Assembly: GCA_016186945.1 (NCBI GenBank)
Contig: JACPKR010000052.1
Location: 1 to 15,015, forward strand
Direction of reading: 5' to 3'
Length of the DNA: 15,015 nucleotides
From: Deltaproteobacteria bacterium
GTDB taxonomy: Bacteria; Bdellovibrionota_B; Oligoflexia; Oligoflexales; Bog-1112
Shown: positions 6,871 to 14,879 of the stretch, piece by piece
How the letters are laid out: each line of letters begins with the position of its first letter
Position numbering within the stretch: the first letter of the stretch is position 1
The notes under the pieces: generated by a model
Seen by the model: the letters and a program-made list of their open reading frames with translations, nothing else
What the model was told of the DNA's origin: nothing
Databases searched by the model: none
Program-made: the position numbers and the translations under genes

Positions 6871-9800
6871 AAGCCCTGTCAATTACGAATGCACTTCGAA
6901 AGATCTTCTGAACCTCAGCAAGCAGGCTGTGGATACGCTTAAGGCTTACAAACCCCGGAACAAGATTCGTTTCGTCACGGCCACTTCTATTTTCGACGGC
7001 CATGATGCGAGTATCAACATCATGCGTCGTCTCCTTCAAGCCAGAGGGGCCGAAATCATCCATCTTGGGCACAACCGCTCGGCTCAAGAAATCGTCGAAG
7101 CTGCCGTCCAGGAAGACGTCCAAGGTGTGGCTGTCTCCTGTTACCAGGGGGGGCATAGTGAGTTGTTCCCTTACCTTCGGGAACTCCTTGACGCTCAAGC
7201 TTGTAACGATGTCAAAATCTTCGGAGGCGGAGGCGGTGTCATCTCCCCTGATGAAATCAAGACCATAGAAAGCAAGGGAACCTATAAAATCTACAGTCCC
7301 GAAGATGGTCAGAAAATTGGACTCGACGGTATCATCGGTCACATGCTTTTCAACTCCGACTTTAGCTTTGCCAACTGGGGACAAGATAACCGCAAGGCAA
7401 ACGCGACAGCAAGGGCGCTGACACTTCTGGAAAACGGGGTCGAAACATTCGAAAAACTCTCCTTGCCTGCACCCAATGAGGAAACCCCGGTCCTAGGTTT
7501 CACAGGAACGGGGGGAGCCGGGAAAAGTTCACTACTGGACGAGGTTCTGATCCGCCTTCAAACGGATTTTCCGAAGCTTCGCGTTGGGATTATCTGCATC
7601 GACCCATCGAAGAAGAAGACCGGGGGTGCGCTCCTCGGGGATCGTGTCCGGATCAACAGTTGTCAGTATCCGCAAATCTACCTCCGTAGTTTCGCCACAC
7701 GCGGTTCAGGAGGGGAACTGACGAAGATTTGCAAAGATGCCATCCGTGTACTGAAAGCTCAGGGTTTTGATCTTGTCATCGTCGAAACAAGCGGCATTGG
7801 CCAGGGTAACACGGCAATTGTAGAAGTTTCCGACCTCTCCCTCTATGTAATGACCCCCGAATATGGAGCACAGACACAGCTTGAAAAAATTGACATGCTC
7901 GACTTCGCTGATTTTGTCGTGATCAACAAATTCGAGCGCCCCCAAGGTGTCGATGCAGTCGATCAAGTCCGAGCTGTCTTGAGAAGAAGCCGACTCGGTG
8001 GGGAACGCGTCGACCTGGAGAAACTTCCCATCTTCGGTACCATCGCGAGTCGCTTCAATGATGACGGAGTGACGGGGCTGTATTACGCCATCATTGACAA
8101 ACTTGCGGAAAAATATCCCTCCTTTGCCCTGAAGAAAAGAGAGAGAAAATCTGCACCCGTCTCCAGTCATCGCGAGGCCCTCGTCCCGCATTCGCGCAGC
8201 AATTACCTGAGTGAAATTGCCGAGGCGGTGCGCACATACCATAAACACGGGGAACAGCAGTGCGCGATCATTCGGGAAGCAGAAGCCTTGGAAATTTCCG
8301 CAGGCGCAGTGAAGGACGAAAAGCCTCTCGCTACCGAACTTCAAGACAAAGCCCACACTCTTTGGGAAGAACTTGACCACGACCTACGCAAGCAGTTAGA
8401 AACATGGGAAGACACAAAGAAGCAATACAGCTCTGAGCAGTACACGTTCCAAGTGAGGGGTAAGGATATTCAAGTTCCTGCTTCTTTCCGCACCCTGTCG
8501 CATAAAAGCCTTCCGAAAATTGCTCTCCCCCCCTATCGCAGCAAAGCCGAGATTGCAGCCTTTCTGTGGAAGGAAAACCTGCCGGGCCAATTTCCCTACA
8601 CAGGGGGAATTTTCCCTTTCCGAAGAAAAGAAGAAGAACCGAAACGTCAGTTTGCAGGAGAGGGTGGACCCAAACGCACAAACGAACGATTTCACTACCT
8701 GGCAAATCATGATCCTGCGAAACGCTTAAGCACCGCCTTCGACAGTATAACCCTTTACGGTTCCAACCCCGACCAGCGACCCGATATTTACGGAAAAATC
8801 GGAGAGTCGGGCGTTTCCATCGCCCACCTCGATGATTTGAAGCTGCTCTACAAAGGCTTCGACCTTTGCGCACCTTCGACCAGCGTGTCTATGACCATCA
8901 ACGGCCCCGCACCCATGATATTAGCTATGTTCTTTAATGCTGCTATCGACCAAGAGATTGATAAATATATCGAGAAACATGCTAAGGCACCCGACCCCGA
9001 GACTCACAACAAGATCGTTCAACAAACCCTACAAACGGTAAGAGGTACAGTTCAGGCCGATATCTTGAAAGAAGATCAGGCGCAAAATACATGTATTTTC
9101 TCAACTGAGTTTGCGTTGAAACTTATGGGGGACATTCAAGAATTCTTCGTCGACAGGAAGGTTCAAAACTACTACGCAGTCTCAATCTCTGGCTACCACA
9201 TAGCGGAGGCTGGTGCGAACCCGATATCGCAATTGGCTTTCACACTGGCAAACGGTTTTACCTATGTTGAATACTACCTGGGTAGAGGTTTAGACATTGA
9301 TAAGTTTGCTCCCAATCTTTCCTTCTTCTTTTCCAACGGGATTGATGCGGAATATGCCGTCATCGGCCGAGTAGCAAGGAGGATTTGGGCCATTGCCATG
9401 CGAGACGTTTACGGAGCAAACGAGCGCGCTCAAAAACTGAAGTATCACGTGCAAACGTCTGGTCGTTCCCTGCATGCGCAAGAGATGGCGTTCAACGATA
9501 TCCGGACGACACTTCAAGCCCTCATGGCCCTTTACGACAACTGCAACTCCCTTCACACGAACGCCTACGATGAAGCCCTCACCACACCAACCGAAGAAAG
9601 CGTCCGCCGGGCCATGGCGATCCAGCTCATCATCAACAGGGAGCTGGGGCTGAACCAGTGCGAGAATGTGAACCAAGGTTCTTACTTTCTGGAACTTCTT
9701 AGCGACCTCGTGGAGGAGGCGGTGCTGAAAGAGTTTGAAGCGCTTTCACGTCGAGGGGGAGTGCTGGGGGCGATGGAGACTCAATACCAGCGGCTGAAAA

Positions 9801-10147
9801 TTCAGGAAGAAAGCATCTACTACGAACACCTCAAACATACCGGAGACATCCCTATCGTCGGTGTGAATACCTTTGTCGATCCCAAAGCCCACGATTTGGG
9901 GAGCCGACAAGGTGTCCTTCTCACCCGGGCAAGCTATGAGGAGAAGGATGACCAACTGCGCCGCTTGGAGGGGTTTCAAGAACGCAACCGAGGAAAAAAG
10001 GAGCAAGCCTTGCTCTCCCTGCGTCGGACGGTTCTGGAAGGAAGGAACGTCTTCGCCGAACTCATGAATACCGTCCGTTATTGCAGTCTTGGCGAAATCA
10101 CGGAAACCCTGTATGAAGTAGGGGGTAAATACCGACGGGCTATGTAA
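6860..10147 (+). CDS. icmF: Fused isobutyryl-CoA mutase (IcmF), adenosylcobalamin-dependent
   Basis: IcmF interconverts isobutyryl-CoA and n-butyryl-CoA by a B12 radical mechanism, and some members also act on pivalyl-CoA/isovaleryl-CoA. The 1095-residue protein has the diagnostic three-part layout. First is a cobalamin-binding domain (about 35-165) with FDGHDASIN, in which His48 is the cobalt ligand, and GGGGG at 122-126. Next is a MeaB-like G-protein chaperone domain (about 205-425) with P-loop GTGGAGKS (216-223), ETSGIGQ and the base-recognition NKFE (356-359). Last is the mutase TIM barrel (about 550-1095). IcmF rather than methylmalonyl-CoA mutase is indicated by the single-chain fusion and by the FPYTGGIFPFRR and KEDQAQNTCIFSTEFA segments, whose Phe and Gln correspond to IcmF substrate-pocket residues. 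The start is GTG at 6860 with GGAG eight bases upstream, overlapping murJ by 11 bases. All motifs look intact. Confidence 0.95.
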   Translation: MEVKSPVNYECTSKDLLNLSKQAVDTLKAYKPRNKIRFVTATSIFDGHDASINIMRRLLQARGAEIIHLGHNRSAQEIVEAAVQEDVQGVAVSCYQGGHSELFPYLRELLDAQACNDVKIFGGGGGVISPDEIKTIESKGTYKIYSPEDGQKIGLDGIIGHMLFNSDFSFANWGQDNRKANATARALTLLENGVETFEKLSLPAPNEETPVLGFTGTGGAGKSSLLDEVLIRLQTDFPKLRVGIICIDPSKKKTGGALLGDRVRINSCQYPQIYLRSFATRGSGGELTKICKDAIRVLKAQGFDLVIVETSGIGQGNTAIVEVSDLSLYVMTPEYGAQTQLEKIDMLDFADFVVINKFERPQGVDAVDQVRAVLRRSRLGGERVDLEKLPIFGTIASRFNDDGVTGLYYAIIDKLAEKYPSFALKKRERKSAPVSSHREALVPHSRSNYLSEIAEAVRTYHKHGEQQCAIIREAEALEISAGAVKDEKPLATELQDKAHTLWEELDHDLRKQLETWEDTKKQYSSEQYTFQVRGKDIQVPASFRTLSHKSLPKIALPPYRSKAEIAAFLWKENLPGQFPYTGGIFPFRRKEEEPKRQFAGEGGPKRTNERFHYLANHDPAKRLSTAFDSITLYGSNPDQRPDIYGKIGESGVSIAHLDDLKLLYKGFDLCAPSTSVSMTINGPAPMILAMFFNAAIDQEIDKYIEKHAKAPDPETHNKIVQQTLQTVRGTVQADILKEDQAQNTCIFSTEFALKLMGDIQEFFVDRKVQNYYAVSISGYHIAEAGANPISQLAFTLANGFTYVEYYLGRGLDIDKFAPNLSFFFSNGIDAEYAVIGRVARRIWAIAMRDVYGANERAQKLKYHVQTSGRSLHAQEMAFNDIRTTLQALMALYDNCNSLHTNAYDEALTTPTEESVRRAMAIQLIINRELGLNQCENVNQGSYFLELLSDLVEEAVLKEFEALSRRGGVLGAMETQYQRLKIQEESIYYEHLKHTGDIPIVGVNTFVDPKAHDLGSRQGVLLTRASYEEKDDQLRRLEGFQERNRGKKEQALLSLRRTVLEGRNVFAELMNTVRYCSLGEITETLYEVGGKYRRAM

Positions 10148-10161
10148 CACAGGGACACACT

Positions 10162-11538
10162 ATGATCAACCAACGACGCTCCCGCATTCGTGACATTTTG
10201 TCAGGCTCATTAACAGACAAAGAAGTAGAAGTCTGGGGATGGATCCGGACGTCTCGTTTCAGCAAAACTGTTTCGTTTATCAGCGTGAACGACGGCTCAT
10301 GTTTTGACAGCTTGCAACTGGTTGTCGCTTACTCTTTTGACCTGGATAAAGGTCAGCTTCTGACGGGAAGCTGTGTTCGTGCGAAAGGTCAGGTAGTCAC
10401 TTCACCCGGCATCCAGAAATTCGAAGTCCAGGTGCGGGAACTCTCTATCGTTTCTGCCGCCGATGAACGCTTCCCGCTCCAGAAGAAACGTCATTCACAA
10501 GAGTTTCTCCGTGAAATCGCACACCTCCGACCGCGCACCAATACACACCTGGCTCTTGGCTTTATGAGAAACACGCTCGCTACGGCAATTCACGGATTCT
10601 TCCAAGCAAGGGGATTTAAATATGTTCACTCCCCCATTCTGACAAAGAGCGATTGCGAAGGAGGAGGGGAAACGTTCCTGGTAACCGCACTCGACCCAAA
10701 GAAGATTGCAGAGGCAGGGAAACAATTCGACTGGAAAGAAGACCTATTCGGTCAACCTGTTTTCCTGAGTGTCAGCGGACAACTAGAGGCCGAAGCCATG
10801 GCCCTTGCGTTCGGGGAAGTTTACACATTCGCCCCCACGTTCCGAGCTGACCCGTCTGAGACAACACGCCATGCTTCTGAATTCTGGATGGTCGAACCCG
10901 AAATGGCTTTCTATGATTTTGAGGACCTGAGGGACCTTGTGGCTGCCTTCATCAAGGGCATCACAGAGACAGTGTGGAAATCCTGTCAGACGGAGATTCA
11001 ATTCTTCAACAAGTTCATCGAACCAGATCTTACAGCCCGCTACTCAACAATCATGGAACAAGATTTTGGGCAGATCACTTTCTACGAAGCCCAAGAGCTT
11101 CTGCGAAAAAGTGGGAAGACCTTTGAAGTTACGCCAGATCCTGAAAAGGACCTTGCCACTGAGCATGAGCGCTACCTCGTTGACGAAGTTTTCAAAAAAC
11201 CCCTCTTCGTAACACATTACCCGAAAGTGTTTAAACCCTTCTACATGCGCCAAAATGAAGATGGGAAGACGGTCGCCTGCATGGACCTTCTCGTCCCCCA
11301 AGTTGGGGAAATTGTCGGAGGAAGCCAGAGGGAGGAACGTTACGATCGTCTTCTAAAGACAATGAAAGACCAGAATATGAACGATGACCTCCGCTGGTAT
11401 CTCGAAACCAGATTGTGGGGATCTGCCCCCCATTCAGGCTTCGGTCTGGGATTTGAACGGATGCTCATGTATCTCACTGGAATGAAGAACATAAAGGACG
11501 TCCTCGCCTTCCCTCGTGCCTCACGACGGGTTTGGTAA
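10162..11538 (+). CDS. asnS: Asparaginyl-tRNA synthetase
   Basis: A class IIb aminoacyl-tRNA synthetase that charges tRNA-Asn in the cytoplasm. The 458 residues match the family. An OB-fold anticodon-binding domain (about 20-95, EVEVWGWIRT) is followed by the class II core: HLRPRTNTHLA, SDCEGGGETF (163-172), SVSGQLEAEA, motif 2 around TFRADPSETTRHASEFWMVE, GEIVGGSQREER, and motif 3 GFGLGFER (426-433). SDCEGGGE and FWMVEPE separate it from AspRS. The extreme C-terminus FPRASRRVW departs from the usual FPRTP...F ending, a small oddity that does not touch the active site. The ATG at 10162 has AGGGA six bases upstream and lies 14 bases after icmF. A dedicated AsnRS means asparagine-tRNA need not be made by the GatCAB route. 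Confidence 0.96.
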   Translation: MINQRRSRIRDILSGSLTDKEVEVWGWIRTSRFSKTVSFISVNDGSCFDSLQLVVAYSFDLDKGQLLTGSCVRAKGQVVTSPGIQKFEVQVRELSIVSAADERFPLQKKRHSQEFLREIAHLRPRTNTHLALGFMRNTLATAIHGFFQARGFKYVHSPILTKSDCEGGGETFLVTALDPKKIAEAGKQFDWKEDLFGQPVFLSVSGQLEAEAMALAFGEVYTFAPTFRADPSETTRHASEFWMVEPEMAFYDFEDLRDLVAAFIKGITETVWKSCQTEIQFFNKFIEPDLTARYSTIMEQDFGQITFYEAQELLRKSGKTFEVTPDPEKDLATEHERYLVDEVFKKPLFVTHYPKVFKPFYMRQNEDGKTVACMDLLVPQVGEIVGGSQREERYDRLLKTMKDQNMNDDLRWYLETRLWGSAPHSGFGLGFERMLMYLTGMKNIKDVLAFPRASRRVW

Positions 11539-11556
11539 ATCAAACGTTAACTCAAC

Positions 11557-11561
11557 AGGAG
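11557..11561 (+). promoter_or_regulatory. Ribosome binding site deciding the mutS start
   Basis: AGGAG lies five bases before the TTG at 11567. The in-frame GTG at 11516, inside the end of asnS, has no comparable site at a workable distance. This site therefore favours TTG as the mutS start. Confidence 0.6.
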
Positions 11562-11566
11562 ACCCT

Positions 11567-14203
11567 TTGGCGCCACAAGACCCCAGAATGACGCCGATGA
11601 TTCGGCAATATTTTGAACTAAAAGAGCAGTGCGACGACGCTATCCTTTTTTTCAGAATGGGTGACTTCTACGAAATGTTTGGAGAGGACGCGGAGAAAGT
11701 CGCCCCACTGCTCAACATCGTCCTGACAAGTCGTGACAAAGGTGACAAGACACCCATTAAGTTTTGTGGCGTGCCTCACCACAGCGCTCGCACGTATTGG
11801 CTCAAGCTGCTCAAATTGAATTACAAGATCGCCATTGCGGATCAGATGGAAGATGCTACCGCGGCGAAAGGTCTTGTTAAACGAGAGATTACGAAAATCA
11901 TCACCCCTGGCTGTATAGATGAGTTGGAGGGGCTTTCCACGGACAAGCCTAACTACCTCATGCTTATTTACGAAGAGCCAGACACGAAAACATGGGCAGT
12001 TTGCATTGCAGATGTTTCGACCGGAGACTTACGGCTGGGGGAGGAAAAGGATCTGCCCAGCGTCATCAAAGCAGTCGAACGTTTCAAGCCAAAGGAAGTC
12101 CTGGCCCGTCGCTTTTTCCACCCCACGCTGAAAGAAAAGCTCTCGCATTTCCTTACTCAGGAAAAGCTTCTCATCAGTGCCCTCCCCGAAGGCATACTAC
12201 GCGACCCACAGGAGCAGGTGAAAATCCTGGAGAACTTGTTAGGGAGTACAGATCTGTCGCAACAGCCCTGTGGAACCGTGGCAGGCTCAGCCCCGATTCT
12301 TGCGGCATTAGTCGTATACCTTCAACAGCTTAAAATCGGACATCAGCAGTTCCTCAGCATTCGACCTCTCAAGCAAGCGCAGAGAATGCGTTTGGAGGAC
12401 AACGTCATCAACGATCTGGAAATTTTCCTCACAACACGGAGGCGTCAGCAGAAAGGTTCCTTGTTTGGAGAGATCAATCGTTGCCTGACTCCGATGGGGT
12501 CGAGGCTCTTGCGTTGGGAATTAGCTCATCCCCTTTTGAACATTGAAGAAATTAAAGAGCGCCATGACTTCGTGTCCAGGCTGCTGTCTCTTGGTAAAAA
12601 TGCTCTGAATGACCTAAGGTCTGCGCTGAGCCATTTCGGAGATTTAGAGAGGCTTTCCACCCGTGTCGTTTCCAGAACTGCCCGACCCAGGGAGCTTGCG
12701 CAGGTTTTGCAAAGCCTTGCAAAAACTCGCAGCCTTTCGGAATCGGTGCAAAGCTTACTAACAGGCTCACCTTACGAGCCACTTCTCCGTCACTTGCAAG
12801 TTTGCGAAGCCCCCCTTGGCCTTTTATCTCGGGCCTTGCGAGACGAGGTAGGCGAGCTTGGAGAAGGCGACCAAATCTTTCGCCAAGGGTTTGATGAGGC
12901 GCTGGACACTAAGAATTCTCTTTCACACAATGGAGAAGCACGAGTTGAGCAGTACCAGGAGAAACTCCGCCAAGAGACCAATATCAACAGTTTGAAAATC
13001 AAGCATCATAAAACCTTCGGTCTGCTGATTGAAATCACGAAGACAAACCTTGGAAAAGTCCCTGCTCACTTTGTACGACGACAGACAATGGTGAACGGTG
13101 AACGCTTCGTAACGATCGACCTACAGGAGTTGAACGACGACCTGCTCAACGCAAGGGAACACGCGACCGTGCGAGAAGCAGAACTCTATATGCAAGTGCT
13201 TGACCAGTGTGCAACTTACAAGGAGCAGATGAGGAACGTCTGCGAAGCGACAGCCTTTCTCGACATCTTGCAGTCATTTGCCACAACAGCGATAGAAAAA
13301 CAGTATACCCGCGCAGAGAATGGTACGGAGATTGAATTGCGGGAGGCCCGCCACCCCACAGTGGAGACGTTCCTGGGAACCCACAATTTCGTCCCCAACG
13401 ACATTTTTCTGGGGAACTCTAAAAAGCAGATGCTGATCACCGGCCCTAACATGGCTGGGAAATCGACTGTCATGAGGACGGTCGCTATATGTGCGATCCT
13501 GAACCAAGTAGGCTGCTATGTGCCCGCACGGAAAGCACGCCTGCCTGTGTTTGATCAAGTCTTCACGAGAGTGGGAGCGTCCGATGATCTCGTAGGAGGT
13601 CTATCGACATTCATGGTGGAAATGACCGAGACAGCTTACATCCTTCGGCAGGCAACGGACCGTAGCCTTGTCATCCTAGACGAGGTGGGAAGGGGTACAT
13701 CCACAGAAGACGGACTGGCTATCGCCTCCGCCGTTCTTGAAACCTTGGCTCGCAGAATCAAATGCTGGACCCTCTTTGCTACGCATTATCATGAACTCGG
13801 CCCCTTTTCCCAACAGTTCGACATTATCGACAATTTTCAAACTGAAGTCATGAAGACGAGCGAGGGCATAAAGTTTACCCACCGCCTGATTGCCGGTACC
13901 AGTGGAACTTCCTACGGCATTGATGTCGCTCAATTGGCAGGCGTCCCCCCTGACGTGATCGAGCGGGCAAAAACCTTCCTCGCCATCTCGCCGAAGAAGA
14001 CGGAAACAATAGCAAGCGCCCAACCCGAGCGTGTACCCCAAAACCTTCAGAAAATCGTCCAGGCACTGGAAAAAATCTCGATCCATCAAATTACGCCCCT
14101 TCAAGCCTTAAACATGCTGAACGAATTGAAAACCATCCTCAATAAGACACCCACAAAAAGCTTATTTCCGGATGGACTTTCTTTATTCCAAAATTTAAAC
14201 TGA
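11567..14203 (+). CDS. mutS: DNA mismatch repair protein MutS
   Basis: MutS recognises mismatches and small loops in newly replicated DNA and recruits MutL. From the TTG at 11567 the protein has 878 residues (E. coli 853). The mismatch-reading Phe-x-Glu motif lies in MGDFYEMF at Phe34/Glu36, almost exactly where E. coli has it (36/38), which supports this start over the GTG at 11516. The ATPase domain is intact: Walker A GPNMAGKS (626-633), Walker B LVILDEVGRGTS with Asp705-Glu706, and the FATHYHEL box. The C-terminal helix-turn-helix/dimerisation stretch ends with ITPLQALNMLNELK, as in other MutS1 proteins. The gene follows asnS by 28 bases and closes the plus-strand block; no stem-loop terminator follows before dksA. 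The TTG start and modest ribosome binding site suggest low expression. Confidence 0.96.
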   Translation: MAPQDPRMTPMIRQYFELKEQCDDAILFFRMGDFYEMFGEDAEKVAPLLNIVLTSRDKGDKTPIKFCGVPHHSARTYWLKLLKLNYKIAIADQMEDATAAKGLVKREITKIITPGCIDELEGLSTDKPNYLMLIYEEPDTKTWAVCIADVSTGDLRLGEEKDLPSVIKAVERFKPKEVLARRFFHPTLKEKLSHFLTQEKLLISALPEGILRDPQEQVKILENLLGSTDLSQQPCGTVAGSAPILAALVVYLQQLKIGHQQFLSIRPLKQAQRMRLEDNVINDLEIFLTTRRRQQKGSLFGEINRCLTPMGSRLLRWELAHPLLNIEEIKERHDFVSRLLSLGKNALNDLRSALSHFGDLERLSTRVVSRTARPRELAQVLQSLAKTRSLSESVQSLLTGSPYEPLLRHLQVCEAPLGLLSRALRDEVGELGEGDQIFRQGFDEALDTKNSLSHNGEARVEQYQEKLRQETNINSLKIKHHKTFGLLIEITKTNLGKVPAHFVRRQTMVNGERFVTIDLQELNDDLLNAREHATVREAELYMQVLDQCATYKEQMRNVCEATAFLDILQSFATTAIEKQYTRAENGTEIELREARHPTVETFLGTHNFVPNDIFLGNSKKQMLITGPNMAGKSTVMRTVAICAILNQVGCYVPARKARLPVFDQVFTRVGASDDLVGGLSTFMVEMTETAYILRQATDRSLVILDEVGRGTSTEDGLAIASAVLETLARRIKCWTLFATHYHELGPFSQQFDIIDNFQTEVMKTSEGIKFTHRLIAGTSGTSYGIDVAQLAGVPPDVIERAKTFLAISPKKTETIASAQPERVPQNLQKIVQALEKISIHQITPLQALNMLNELKTILNKTPTKSLFPDGLSLFQNLN

Positions 14204-14209
14204 TTGGTT

Positions 14210-14215
14210 TATAAT
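14210..14215 (+). promoter_or_regulatory. Candidate -10 box for dksA
   Basis: A perfect TATAAT begins seven bases after the mutS stop. A start near 14222 would give a 26-base leader before the ATG at 14248. The -35 region is poor (TCCAAA at 17-base spacing). It suggests that dksA is transcribed separately from mutS, at least in part. Confidence 0.5.
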
Positions 14216-14247
14216 TGTGGGAAGTCTTAACAAGGCAGGTAGAGTCC

Positions 14248-14688
14248 ATGAGTGCATCTAAAAAAAATTCCGTTAAAGATATTGCTAAATCAGATCTTTT
14301 CTCTGAAGAAGAGCTTTTGAAGTTTCGCGAAATGCTCCAAAAGGAAAGAGAGACGCTGCTGGCTAAAGCAAAGGAAGCGGTCAAGACAGGAAGCATCCAA
14401 CTCGACGCCAACGAGATGATGGATGAAGTTGATCTCGCCTCTGCGACCGTGGAGCAGGACCTGACGTTTCGCCTTCTTGACCGGGAGCGAAGGCTACTGG
14501 CCGAGGTGGAACATGCCTTGATGAAGATCAAACACGGCGACTTTGGTTACTGCGAAGGAACTGGCGAGCCGATTTCAAAGCGCCGCCTGGAACTCACCCC
14601 CTGGACCCGCTATAGCGTGAAACACAAGGAACAGCTTGAAAAACGCCATAAAGTCGGACGCGGACTGGCCGACGAAGAACAGGACTAG
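14248..14688 (+). CDS. dksA: RNA polymerase-binding transcription factor DksA, single-cysteine type
   Basis: DksA enters the RNA polymerase secondary channel and, with ppGpp, retunes transcription of rRNA and biosynthetic genes. The 146-residue product has the expected long coiled coil (about 20-95) with the functional tip motif DEVDLA at 59-64 (Asp59, Asp62, Ala64, equivalent to Asp71/Asp74/Ala76 of E. coli). The C-terminal zinc-finger region FGYCEGTGEPISKRRLELTP keeps only Cys102: the second cysteine is Thr and the later CxxC is replaced by SVKH. Loss of the four-cysteine zinc site is common in alphaproteobacterial DksA. The ATG at 14248 is preferred because the in-frame TTG at 14215 overlaps the -10 box; AGG lies eight bases upstream of the ATG. 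Stand-alone transcription is suggested by the preceding TATAAT. Confidence 0.93.
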   Translation: MSASKKNSVKDIAKSDLFSEEELLKFREMLQKERETLLAKAKEAVKTGSIQLDANEMMDEVDLASATVEQDLTFRLLDRERRLLAEVEHALMKIKHGDFGYCEGTGEPISKRRLELTPWTRYSVKHKEQLEKRHKVGRGLADEEQD

Positions 14689-14752
14689 GCTATAGTCTTT
14701 GAGAAATAGAATTTGTGGAGAGGACCTTTTTTGAAAAAAAGTGCCCCTTTAA

Positions 14753-14836
14753 TGTCATCCCGCGGCGTGACCGCGGGATCCATTTTTTTCCCGGGGGGGC
14801 TGCTATTGGATCCCGCGGTCACGCCGCGGGATGACA
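14753..14836. repeat. Nested palindromic repeat (30-bp perfect inverted repeat with palindromic arms)
   Basis: The left arm (14753-14782, beginning TGTCATCCCGCGG and ending GGGATCCA) is the exact reverse complement of the right arm (14807-14836). They are separated by a 24-base loop containing T7 and a CCCGGGGGGGC run. Each arm holds its own inverted repeat, CCCGCGG-CGTGA-CCGCGGG, so the DNA can form either one long hairpin or two small ones. It lies 64 bases after dksA, between dksA and a convergent transposase end. There is no clean T-tract after it, so it is not a classic terminator, though it could block transcription from both sides. Repeats with this TGTCATCCC...GGGATCCA frame are, as far as I recall, widespread in Wolbachia, Rickettsia and relatives. 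Confidence 0.9.
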
Positions 14837-14879
14837 GACTCGAAAAAGTTTTTCCCCAAATTGATTATCTTGAATACTA

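Noticed and set aside
6761-8873. Several minus-strand open frames of 180-224 codons inside murJ/icmF (6761-7384, 7706-8380, 8331-8873)
   Set aside because: They lie wholly opposite well-supported murJ and icmF coding sequence, show no recognisable motifs, and overlap one another in different frames.
14215-14247. TTG at 14215 as an upstream start for dksA
   Set aside because: It overlaps the TATAAT box and would lie before the predicted transcript start. The ATG at 14248 has better spacing and fits DksA N-termini.
14727-14740. T6-G-A7 tract after dksA as a possible terminator
   Set aside because: The hairpin would be all A-T with no G-C stem, so it does not make a credible intrinsic terminator.
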